Shown here: positions 1-6,217 of the stretch, in pieces
Layout: each line of letters opens with the position of its first letter
How positions within the stretch are numbered: position 1 is the stretch's first letter
Source of the DNA: an uncultured Eubacteriales bacterium
GTDB lineage: Bacteria; Bacillota; Clostridia; Christensenellales; CAG-138
DNA length: 9,605 bases
Reading direction: 5' to 3'
Assembly (NCBI GenBank): GCA_900542615.1
Contig: UQOG01000078.1
Coordinates: 1-9,605, forward strand
Translations under genes and position numbers: made by a program
Notes under the pieces: model-generated
Seen by the model: the letters and a program-made list of their open reading frames with translations, nothing else
What the model was told of the DNA's origin: nothing
The model's database searches: none

Positions 1-12
1 GCCGGCCCCCTT

Positions 13-43
13 GGTTTGCGGGGCGCGTTGCGCCCCGCAAACC
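13..43. repeat. Perfect GC-rich inverted repeat (14-bp stem, 3-nt loop)
   Basis: Bases 13-26 (GGTTTGCGGGGCGC) are the exact reverse complement of 30-43, separated by GTT. Neither side is followed by a T-run, so this is not a standard intrinsic terminator in either direction. It lies just beyond the terminator of the leftward unit. A smaller CCGCC/GGCGG pair around a C-run follows at 45-60. It could be a dispersed intergenic repeat or a back-up termination/RNA-end structure. The sequence shows only the pairing. Confidence 0.75.
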
Positions 44-70
44 GCCGCCCCCCCCGGCGGAACGCTGGGG

Positions 71-107
71 GGATAAAAAAGGCCGGAGGCCAGCTGAGAC
101 CTCCGGC
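71..107 (-). terminator. Intrinsic terminator of the leftward pfkB-DUF4432 unit
   Basis: Read on the minus strand, GCCGGAGG (107-100) pairs perfectly with CCTCCGGC (89-82) across a 10-nt loop and is followed directly by CTTTTTTATCC (81-71). It begins about 28 bases after the stop codon of the DUF4432 gene. This is a textbook rho-independent terminator, and it marks the end of the leftward transcription unit inside the window. Confidence 0.88.
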
Positions 108-135
108 GAAGAAGCGAAAGGAAGGGGAGAAGGGG

Positions 136-1188
136 TCAGCGAAGGAAGGCCAGGGCGTCCGGGCCAGCGGCCAGGGAGAAGCGCAGGTCGGTCTCCAGCT
201 TTTCCCCGGGGGCCACCACCCGCAGGGTGCCGTTTTCCCGCTCCTTGGACACCCCTTCCGGGTGGCAGTTGGAGGGCTCGATGCCGGTTACATAATCCCC
301 GGCGGCCTTGCACTTCCAGTGGATTAGATAGGGAAGTTCCTTGTTGTCAAACTCCACGGTAAAGGCCAGGGCCTTGTCCGGGTTCACCATGGTAGCCTGG
401 CAGCGGCCCGCCCGGGCCCGCAGGGTATGATAGAACACCTGCTCCACGTAGCCGGTTTCCGGGGCGCCAAACACCAGGGGGCTTTCCGCAGCCAAGCCTT
501 GGCGGGTGATCTCATCCCGGCAGGCGGTGGAAACAGCGTCCATCACCAAGCGGCTGTTGGCGTCCAGCAGGGGATAGCCGGCGTTGCAGTGATACATTAG
601 CATTAGGGGGGCAGCCTGCTGCCCCTCGTTTTCGATTTGATCGTGAATGCATAGGGCGTCGTCCCCCAGGCGGGCGGTGATCCGGCGGCGGAGCACCAGG
701 TTCTCGCCAAAGAGGGTGGCCTCCCGCATCTCGCCAAACAGCTCGATGTAGTATTCGTCCCCATCCCAGTAGCCCCGGGCGCCGTGCTGCAGGGCGGGTG
801 TGGTGCGGATGAAGCCGTGCTGGGGCTGTACGCTGCCCCCGGGTACGGCTTCCAAGGGACCCACATTGCCCAGGCCGCAGGTGAACATCATGCCGCCCAT
901 GATGCTGCGGGGGGAGTTGGGGCCGTCATACCAGTAGTTGTTCCCCATGACGCCGGGCCGTGAGAGGAAATACATGGGCATACCGTCGAAATACAGCTCG
1001 CCCACATCCATACATTTGTCAATGTACACGGAAAACCGCAGCCGGCCGCAGACGACCTCATAGGCCTGCATCCCCCGGCCCCGGCCCTCCTCCAGGGTCA
1101 CCCGCCTGACATTCGCCAGGGATTCTATGCTGCCCACCCGGGCCAGCAGCTCCGCTTTGGTCAACTGGACGCCAAATACCTTTGCCAT
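136..1188 (-). CDS. DUF4432 / aldose 1-epimerase-like protein
   Basis: This 350-residue protein belongs to the DUF4432 family, which has the beta-sandwich fold of galactose mutarotases and is usually encoded in sugar-catabolic clusters. Visible landmarks are GGMMFTCGLGNVG (98-110), a His in QHGFIRTTPA (H124), GENLVLRRRI (161-170), the family block LMLMYHCNAGYPLLD (195-209, H200) and GIEPSNCHPEG (302-312). In the last block, E304 sits where mutarotases carry their catalytic glutamate. Length is normal. There is no signal peptide, so it is cytosolic. The start is supported by AGGAGG (1193-1198), although the gap to the ATG is short. It lies 42 bases downstream of the PfkB kinase gene and is probably co-transcribed with it. 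The likely role is interconverting anomers, or possibly epimers, of the imported sugar. The family has few characterised members, so the exact reaction is inferred. Confidence 0.85.
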   Translation of the reverse strand: MAKVFGVQLTKAELLARVGSIESLANVRRVTLEEGRGRGMQAYEVVCGRLRFSVYIDKCMDVGELYFDGMPMYFLSRPGVMGNNYWYDGPNSPRSIMGGMMFTCGLGNVGPLEAVPGGSVQPQHGFIRTTPALQHGARGYWDGDEYYIELFGEMREATLFGENLVLRRRITARLGDDALCIHDQIENEGQQAAPLMLMYHCNAGYPLLDANSRLVMDAVSTACRDEITRQGLAAESPLVFGAPETGYVEQVFYHTLRARAGRCQATMVNPDKALAFTVEFDNKELPYLIHWKCKAAGDYVTGIEPSNCHPEGVSKERENGTLRVVAPGEKLETDLRFSLAAGPDALAFLR

Positions 1189-1230
1189 AGTGCCTCCTGC
1201 ATGTTTAGGGTTTTATTTTTGATCGAATGC

Positions 1231-2202
1231 TTACGATTTGTAGGGACAAACTAAATCTTTTTCGGGAACATCCGCCACGGCGTCCACAAAGGCCTCCACC
1301 TCCGCCCGGAAGGAGTTGCCCTCCATGGGGCCCCGCTTTTCCACGGCCTTGGCGCCGGCCGCGCTGGCGAAGCGGGCGGCCTTGCGCAGGGGCGCGCCCT
1401 CGCACAGCATGGCCAGGAAGGTGGCGTCAAAGCAATCCCCTGCGCCGGTGGGGTCCACCTCTGTGGCGGGATAGATCCCCATGGAGAAGGCTTCCTGCCG
1501 GGTGTAGACGCTGGTGCCCCGGGAGCCGTCCTTTACCGCCAGGATCCGGTCCTTCTGGGCCAGCAGGTCCTTTATGGCCCCGTCCGGGTCCCCGTAGAGG
1601 AGCTTGAGCTCGCTCTTGCCGGTGAGAAGCACGTCGCTGGCGTCGATGATCTCCTTGTAGTAGTCCATGATCTTGCCGTGGAGCAGCTCGGGGCGGATGT
1701 TGGGGTCAAAGCTGACCTTCACGCCGTTTTTCTTGGCCAGGCGCACCGCCTGCATAATGGCTTCCCCCATGGTGGGGCTGCCGGTGATGGAGCAACCCAT
1801 GATGTGGAGATACCGGGCGCTTTTGATGGCCGCTTCGTCCACGTCCGCCGGGCACAGCTCCCCGCAGGCCGCATGGGAAAAATGGAAGATGAACTTCCGC
1901 TCCCCATCGGAAAAATAGGTGACAAAGGCAGTGCCGGTGGTGTTGTCCGGGGTTTGGATCACGTGGGAAACGTCCACCCCATCCCCAGCCAGGCGGGTTA
2001 AGTTCAGCTTGCCGAAATCGTCTTGGCCTACCTTGGCGATGATGGCTGCCTTGGCGCCCATGCGCGCCGCCTGGTCGATGCAAATGGCCGGAGCGCCGCT
2101 GGGAAAGGGCCCCAAAAGGGTTCCGGGTGAAGTAAAGGCCTGGTCAACCTTTTCGGTTAGCACTTCCGCCAGGATCTCGCCGATTGTAATGATGTCCAGC
2201 AT
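1231..2202 (-). CDS. PfkB-family sugar kinase
   Basis: This 323-residue cytosolic ribokinase/PfkB-fold kinase transfers phosphate from ATP to a sugar hydroxyl. The N-terminal sugar-binding segment PFPSGAPAICIDQAARMG (32-49) replaces the common Gly-Gly-Asn signature with Ser-Gly-Ala-Pro-Ala. VGQDDFG (58-64) and FDPNIRPELL (165-174) are typical of hexulose and ketogluconate kinases. The PfkB signature DPTGAGDCFDATFLAML (250-266) contains the catalytic base D256. From memory, the PSGAPA type resembles kinases annotated as tagatose kinases, but substrate cannot be fixed from sequence. An AGGAAGGGA ribosome site lies about 10 bases upstream of the ATG. It is the first gene of the leftward unit, divergent from the ABC transporter operon, so it probably phosphorylates the sugar that this transporter brings in, or its isomer. 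Cys 113, 117, 138, 257, 267 and 319 make it fairly cysteine-rich. Confidence 0.92.
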   Translation of the reverse strand: MLDIITIGEILAEVLTEKVDQAFTSPGTLLGPFPSGAPAICIDQAARMGAKAAIIAKVGQDDFGKLNLTRLAGDGVDVSHVIQTPDNTTGTAFVTYFSDGERKFIFHFSHAACGELCPADVDEAAIKSARYLHIMGCSITGSPTMGEAIMQAVRLAKKNGVKVSFDPNIRPELLHGKIMDYYKEIIDASDVLLTGKSELKLLYGDPDGAIKDLLAQKDRILAVKDGSRGTSVYTRQEAFSMGIYPATEVDPTGAGDCFDATFLAMLCEGAPLRKAARFASAAGAKAVEKRGPMEGNSFRAEVEAFVDAVADVPEKDLVCPYKS

Positions 2203-2267
2203 AATGCGTTCGTCCCTTCCTTTTTAAATGAAATGATAGAAGATTGCGTGCGGAATGGAGGAGCAAA

Positions 2268-2285
2268 TTGATCGTATTCGTTCAA
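2268..2285. promoter_or_regulatory. Candidate operator dyad 1
   Basis: TTGATCGTATTCGTTCAA is an imperfect palindrome in which 14 of 18 positions agree with its reverse complement (TTGA-n-CG-n-AT-n-CG-n-TCAA). It lies between the two divergent promoters' expected positions, centred about 100 bases upstream of the predicted rightward start site. The arrangement suits a dimeric repressor such as the DeoR-family protein of this operon, but the assignment is inferred. Confidence 0.5.
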
Positions 2286-2307
2286 CAGCGGGACCGCTGC
2301 AAAAAAG

Positions 2308-2325
2308 TTGATCGAAATCGAATAA
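2308..2325. promoter_or_regulatory. Candidate operator dyad 2
   Basis: TTGATCGAAATCGAATAA has an inner TCGA-AA-TCGA dyad and shares 11 of its first 13 bases with the dyad at 2268. The two centres are 40 bp apart, close to four helical turns. It ends 16 bases before the -35 box of the rightward promoter. The repeated spacing and shared sequence suggest paired sites for one regulator. Confidence 0.5.
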
Positions 2326-2341
2326 AAAATGAATCTATTCC

Positions 2342-2370
2342 TTGACACGCGCGGGTTACAATGCTATTAT
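2342..2370 (+). promoter_or_regulatory. Sigma-A promoter of the rightward transporter-catabolic operon
   Basis: A perfect -35 box TTGACA (2342-2347) is followed by a 17-bp spacer and the -10 box TATTAT (2365-2370). TGC directly before the -10 box gives an extended -10 (TGn). The predicted start of transcription is near 2377, leaving a leader of about 128 bases before the first ATG. Such a near-consensus promoter implies high expression unless repressed, which fits the dyad that overlaps it. Confidence 0.85.
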
Positions 2371-2380
2371 AGCATCATAA
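2356..2380. promoter_or_regulatory. Dyad symmetry covering the -10 box (candidate repressor site)
   Basis: The core ATGCTATTATAGCAT (2361-2375) is a perfect 7-1-7 palindrome. After a two-base mismatch on each side, the symmetry resumes with TTA (2356-2358) and TAA (2378-2380), giving 10 of 12 matching arm positions over 25 bp. It fully contains the -10 box and reaches the predicted start site, so a bound protein would block RNA polymerase. It is unlike the TTGATCG dyads upstream and may serve a different regulator. Confidence 0.55.
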
Positions 2381-2505
2381 ACGGAAGCAGACAATCACAA
2401 AAATAAAAAAACGAAAAGAAAAAACAATGGTTCTATTTTACTTGATTTCCTTTTCAGCAGTTCGCTGAATATTAAACAATCCATCATTCAGGAGGAAAAC
2501 AGAAC

Positions 2506-3552
2506 ATGAAAAAGACGTTGGCTATTTTGCTGGCAGCTGTGATGATGCTGGGCATGGTTGCTTGCGCGGCCCCCGCGGCCACCGAGGAAGCCCCCGCTGC
2601 TGAGGCCCCCGCTGCTGAGGCCCCCGCCGAGGAAGCCCCCGCTGAGGAAGCCCCCGCTGAAGAAGCGGCGCCGGCCGTTGCCGACCTGAAGCTGGGCTTC
2701 ATCCTGGGTTCCCGTGAGCACGCGTTCTACTGCTCCATCGAGGAAGGCATCAATGCCGCTGCTGAGGAAATGGGCTTTGAGGCTGTGGTTCTGGAGTCCG
2801 ACCTCAACGGCGCCATCGCCAGCGAGCGCATTGAGAACCTGGTGGTAGAGGGCTGCGACGCCATCTCCCTGTCCGTCAACGATCCCACCGGCTGCACCCC
2901 TGCCATCGAGGCTGCCGACGCTGAGGGCGTGCCCATGTTCGCCTTCGACTGCACCTCCAGCGAGACCGATGTGATCAAGTGCTTCGTGGGCACCGATAAC
3001 TTCCAGGGCGGCGTAGTTGGCGGCGAGGCCACCATCGCCAAGCTGGAGGAGCTGGGCCTCACCGATGGCGCCACCGTGGGCATCATCGCTTACCCCGAGC
3101 CCCAGTCCTGCATCGATCGTGAACAAGGCTGGTACAGCGTCATCGATCAGTATAAAGAGCAGTACAACCTGAACGTGGTCAACATCGGCAACTACCGCGG
3201 CGATGCCGGCACCGCCGAGAGCCTCATGAGCGATGCCCTGACCCAGTATCCTGACATGGCTTGCATCTTCACCGTGGGCGATCCCGCTTGCATCGGCGCT
3301 CTGGCCGCCATCAAGGCTGCTGGCGCTCCCACCACCATGATCGGTTTCGACGCCAACCCCGAGGCCCACGAGGCGATTCTGGATCCCGAGAACGGCAAAA
3401 TCTGGTTCGCGGATGTGGCCCAGAACCCCTATGAGATCGGCTATCAGATCGCGCAGCAGATGGTGAAGTACTGCACCGAGGGCACCGTGGATGATACCAC
3501 CATCCTCATCGCTCCCTACCTGGTAGACGCTTCCAACGCTGTCGCCCAATAA
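2506..3552 (+). CDS. Sugar ABC transporter substrate-binding lipoprotein (RbsB-like)
   Basis: This 348-residue binding protein captures the sugar outside the membrane and delivers it to the permease. Residues 1-20 form a lipoprotein signal peptide ending in the lipobox Met-Val-Ala-Cys, with Cys20 as the lipidated residue. A low-complexity Ala/Pro/Glu linker (about 21-58) leads into a type 1 periplasmic-binding-protein domain (60-345). Landmarks are the LGFILGSREHAFY start (63-75), FVGTDNFQGG (160-169), GFDANPEAHEAI (280-291) and FADVAQNPYEIGY (301-313), typical of ribose/galactose-type binding proteins. An AGGAGG ribosome site (2490-2495) lies 10 bases before the ATG. The mature domain carries nine cysteines, many for an exported protein. 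It is the first gene of the rightward operon and is separated from the ATPase by a stem-loop that may favour its higher expression. The ligand is unknown. Confidence 0.95.
   Translation: MKKTLAILLAAVMMLGMVACAAPAATEEAPAAEAPAAEAPAEEAPAEEAPAEEAAPAVADLKLGFILGSREHAFYCSIEEGINAAAEEMGFEAVVLESDLNGAIASERIENLVVEGCDAISLSVNDPTGCTPAIEAADAEGVPMFAFDCTSSETDVIKCFVGTDNFQGGVVGGEATIAKLEELGLTDGATVGIIAYPEPQSCIDREQGWYSVIDQYKEQYNLNVVNIGNYRGDAGTAESLMSDALTQYPDMACIFTVGDPACIGALAAIKAAGAPTTMIGFDANPEAHEAILDPENGKIWFADVAQNPYEIGYQIAQQMVKYCTEGTVDDTTILIAPYLVDASNAVAQ
2587..2661 (+). repeat. Five tandem 15-bp units encoding Glu-Ala-Pro-Ala-(Ala/Glu)
   Basis: Five in-frame 15-base units of the type GAG/GAA GCC CCC GCT/GCC GCT/GAG encode residues 28-52, the spacer between the lipidated cysteine and the sugar-binding domain. 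Loss or gain of a unit would change linker length without shifting the frame. Acidic Ala/Pro/Glu linkers are common on clostridial binding lipoproteins. Confidence 0.85.
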
Positions 3553-3589
3553 GCCGTCTTAACACCTACAACACAATATTAGCTCAACG

Positions 3590-3623
3590 CATGTGCCCGA
3601 GCGCGAATCCGTTCGGGCACATG
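3590..3623 (+). other. Stem-loop between binding-protein and ATPase genes
   Basis: CATGTGCCCGA (3590-3600) is the exact reverse complement of TCGGGCACATG (3613-3623), with a 12-base loop. No T-run follows, so it is not a complete intrinsic terminator. It lies in the 123-base gap after the binding-protein stop codon and 52 bases before the ATPase start. Similar structures after binding-protein genes stabilise the upstream mRNA end and give more binding protein than membrane components. That role is inferred here. Confidence 0.7.
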
Positions 3624-3675
3624 TCAAGATGAAACCAAGGCAACCAACCAGCATGAAGCAAGGAGAGATGTTATT

Positions 3676-5178
3676 ATGGAGCCAAACCTGCAGGCAATCC
3701 ATATCGACAAGCGTTTTCCAGGCGTAAACGCCTTGACAGACGTTTCGATCGACTTCTATCCCGGCGAAGTCCATGCGCTGCTGGGTGAAAACGGCGCGGG
3801 AAAATCCACGCTGATCAAGATCCTTTCCGGCGTTTATACCCCCACTTCGGGTAAGGTGGTTTTCGAAGGGAATGAAATGCATTTTACGGCGCCTGGCGAG
3901 GCGCTCGATAAGGGCATTGCGGTGATTCACCAGGAGCTGAGCATCGCCAATGACCTAACCGTGGCGGAAAACGTATTTTTAGGGGCGGAGCCCCGGATCA
4001 ACAACGGTCCCCTGCTGGACCGGGCCAAAATGAACCGCGACACCCAGGCCCTGCTGGACTATATGAAGGTCACCAACATCAAGGCTACGGACATAGCCCG
4101 GGAGTTGACCGCCGCCCAGCAGCAAATGGTGGAGATCGCCAAAGTAATCAGCAAAAAGGCCAAGGTCGTCATCATGGACGAACCCACCTCATCCCTGTCT
4201 GAGCACGAAATCAACGCGCTGTTTGAGCAGCTGGATAATCTGCGCAATAATCAAGTAACCGTTATTTATATTTCCCACCGCATGGCGGAGATCTTCCGTA
4301 TGTGCGACCGGGCCACCATCCTCCGGGACGGCTGCAAGGTAAAGACCTGCATGATCAAGGATACCACTGAATCCGAGATCGTAAACAGCATGGTGGGCCG
4401 GGAGATCAAGGACTATTATAACCGGCAAGCCCATACCCCCGGCAAGGAAATGCTGCGGGTGGAGGGCCTGACCCGCAAGAAGGAATTTAAGGACATCAGC
4501 TTCACCGCATATGCCGGCGAGATCCTGGGCTTTTACGGCCTGGTAGGCGCGGGCCGCACGGAGGTCATGGAGACCGTATTCGGCGCCCGCCGGGCGGACG
4601 CAGGCAAGATATTTGTAGAGGGCAAGGAGGTCCACTTCCGGAGCCCCAAGGACGCCATTGAGCACAACCTGGGCATGGTCACCGAGGACCGCCGCCGTAC
4701 CGGCCTGATGCTCCAGGCCACCCTGCGCCACAACATCGTGCTGCCCAGCCTGCCCTATCATCACCGGCGCTTCGGCTTCTTGGACAACAAGTGGGAAGCG
4801 GACATCGCCCAGGAGATGACGAACAAGCTCCGGGTCAAGACCCCTTCCATCCAGGCCATTATCGCCAACCTGTCCGGCGGTAACCAGCAGAAGGTCATCC
4901 TGGCAAAGTGGCTCATCGCCAATTCCAAGATTTTGATCCTGGATGAGCCGACCCGGGGTATCGACGTGAACGCCAAGAGCGAATTTTACGCCCTGATGAA
5001 CGATTTCGTGGCCGAAGGCGGCTGTATCATCATGGTATCCTCCGAACTGCCCGAGATGCTGGGCGTGGCGGACCGGATCATCGTCATGCGGGAAGGCGTG
5101 CAGGGAGGCGAGATCTCCGGCGCCGATGCAACAGAACAGTCCGTGATCCAGCTTGCCAGCGTGCAAAGCAATGTTTAG
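3676..5178 (+). CDS. Sugar ABC transporter ATP-binding protein (RbsA/MglA type, two NBDs)
   Basis: This 500-residue ATPase drives sugar import from the cytoplasmic face of the permease. NBD1 (about 5-245) has Walker A GENGAGKST (37-45), a signature LTAAQQQ (144-150) in place of LSGGQ, Walker B VVIMDEP (164-170, catalytic E169) and the switch H201. NBD2 (about 258-495) has the degenerate Walker A GLVGAGRT (288-295), a canonical signature LSGGNQQ (399-405) and Walker B ILILDEP (419-425). This asymmetric pattern and the ~500-residue length are standard for the monosaccharide-type (CUT2) family, in which one subunit carries both NBDs. An AGGAGA site (3661-3666) precedes the ATG by 9 bases. An earlier ATG at 3668 is out of frame. 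It lies 25 bases upstream of the permease gene. Confidence 0.97.
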   Translation: MEPNLQAIHIDKRFPGVNALTDVSIDFYPGEVHALLGENGAGKSTLIKILSGVYTPTSGKVVFEGNEMHFTAPGEALDKGIAVIHQELSIANDLTVAENVFLGAEPRINNGPLLDRAKMNRDTQALLDYMKVTNIKATDIARELTAAQQQMVEIAKVISKKAKVVIMDEPTSSLSEHEINALFEQLDNLRNNQVTVIYISHRMAEIFRMCDRATILRDGCKVKTCMIKDTTESEIVNSMVGREIKDYYNRQAHTPGKEMLRVEGLTRKKEFKDISFTAYAGEILGFYGLVGAGRTEVMETVFGARRADAGKIFVEGKEVHFRSPKDAIEHNLGMVTEDRRRTGLMLQATLRHNIVLPSLPYHHRRFGFLDNKWEADIAQEMTNKLRVKTPSIQAIIANLSGGNQQKVILAKWLIANSKILILDEPTRGIDVNAKSEFYALMNDFVAEGGCIIMVSSELPEMLGVADRIIVMREGVQGGEISGADATEQSVIQLASVQSNV

Positions 5179-5203
5179 ACATCAGAAGGGATGAGATCAA
5201 ACT

Positions 5204-6184
5204 ATGGAAAAGGTTAAGAGTTTTACAAAAAAGAATATTATCGTATTCGTTCTGATCTTCCTTTGCCTGGGCTTCGGCTTGGGGAATAAGTCCTTCCTAA
5301 GCGCCCAGAACCTGGTGAACCTGACCACCCAGATGGCCATCAACGCCATGTTGAGCGCCGGCCTCACCTACGTAATCATTCTTGGCGGCATCGATATTTC
5401 CGTTGGCTCCGTGGCGGCCCTGGCCGGCGTGTGCGGCGCCCTGGTGGCCCGGGAAAACCCCAACGCTTCGGTTTTCGTGGCCTCCCTGATCTGGATCGGC
5501 GCGGCCCTGGTGGTAGGCGCCCTGTGCGGCGCGTTCAACGGCGTGATGATCGCCTACTTCAAGGTGGTGCCCATGATCGCCACCCTGGCCATGCTGAATA
5601 TGGCCAGGGGCCTGTGCTTCGTGCTGTCCGGCGGCTCCTCCGTATCCGGCGTCAAGAGCAACTACTCCTTCCTGGGCGCAGCCCGGCTGCTGCAAACCGC
5701 GGATAAGCCCACCGGCTGGATCCCCATCATCACCATCTTTGTGATCGTGGCCGTGTTCATCGTACACATCCTCCTGTCCAAAACCGTATTCGGCCGGCAT
5801 GTGTACGCCACCGGCTCCAACAGCAACGTGGCCCACCTGAGCGGCATCAATACGGCGAAGATCACCTTCCTGAGCCATGTGATCTGCGGCATCATGGCGG
5901 CCATGGGCGGCGTGCTCAACGCCTCCAAGCTGCAAAACGGCCAGCCCGGCGCCTGCGACGCCTATGAAATGTACGCCATCGCCGCTACGGTATTGGGCGG
6001 CACCAGCCTTTCCGGCGGCAGCGGTTCCGTTGGCCGGGCCATGATCGGCGTGGCGGTCATCGCCGTCATCAACAACGGCATGAACCTGCTCCACATCGAC
6101 TCCTATTGGCAGAAGGTGGTCATCGGCATGATTATCCTGCTGGCGGTCATCTTGGATATGGCGCAAAAGAAGCAGAAGGCGTAA
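5204..6184 (+). CDS. Sugar ABC transporter permease (RbsC-like)
   Basis: This 326-residue polytopic membrane protein forms the translocation pore of the CUT2 importer. Hydrophobic segments run from about residue 12 to 318 and number eight to ten. Family landmarks are VIILGGIDISVGSV (57-70), the ATPase-coupling region around FKVVPMIATLAMLNMARG (119-136), FGRHVYATGSN (197-207) and TVLGGTSLSGGSGSVG (263-278). Length is normal. GAAGGG (5185-5190) is the likely ribosome site, somewhat far (13 bases) from the ATG. Only one permease gene is present, as expected for a family that works as a homodimer. The gene for the DhaK-like protein follows after 33 bases, tying import directly to the catabolic genes. 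Confidence 0.96.
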   Translation: MEKVKSFTKKNIIVFVLIFLCLGFGLGNKSFLSAQNLVNLTTQMAINAMLSAGLTYVIILGGIDISVGSVAALAGVCGALVARENPNASVFVASLIWIGAALVVGALCGAFNGVMIAYFKVVPMIATLAMLNMARGLCFVLSGGSSVSGVKSNYSFLGAARLLQTADKPTGWIPIITIFVIVAVFIVHILLSKTVFGRHVYATGSNSNVAHLSGINTAKITFLSHVICGIMAAMGGVLNASKLQNGQPGACDAYEMYAIAATVLGGTSLSGGSGSVGRAMIGVAVIAVINNGMNLLHIDSYWQKVVIGMIILLAVILDMAQKKQKA

Positions 6185-6217
6185 AATATATTTAGCATGA
6201 ATTAAAGGAGCGGGAGC

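Larger units (their letters stand above)
2203..2505. promoter_or_regulatory. Divergent AT-rich control region of the sugar locus
   Basis: This 303-base stretch separates the two divergent units and is far richer in A and T than the flanking genes. From left to right it holds the ribosome site of the PfkB gene (about 2214-2223), an 18-bp dyad (2268-2285), a short CAGCGG-GA-CCGCTG palindrome (2286-2299), a second related dyad (2308-2325), the rightward promoter (2342-2370) with a dyad over its -10 box (2356-2380), and a roughly 128-base 5' leader with an A-rich then T-rich stretch. I found no convincing leftward promoter and no open frame likely to be a gene. Confidence 0.7.

Noticed and set aside
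1219..1230. TTGATCGAATGC in the gap between the two leftward genes, resembling the operator half-site
   Set aside because: It has no matching second half, and a 7- to 9-base match is not significant outside the control region.
136..2202. Sulfoquinovose (yih-like) pathway, suggested by a mutarotase-like protein and a PfkB kinase
   Set aside because: No sulfoquinovosidase, SQ isomerase, class I YihT-type aldolase or sulfolactaldehyde reductase is present, and the aldolase here is a zinc enzyme.
2203..2345. Leftward promoter for the PfkB gene
   Set aside because: Several weak -10-like hexamers exist (such as TATCAT and TACGAT on the minus strand), but none has a fitting -35 box at 16-18 bp, so no site is called.
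5240..5252. Exact 13-base copy (ATCGTATTCGTTC) of part of dyad 1
   Set aside because: It lies inside the permease coding sequence, lacks the TTGA arm, and about one such chance match is expected in a window of this size.
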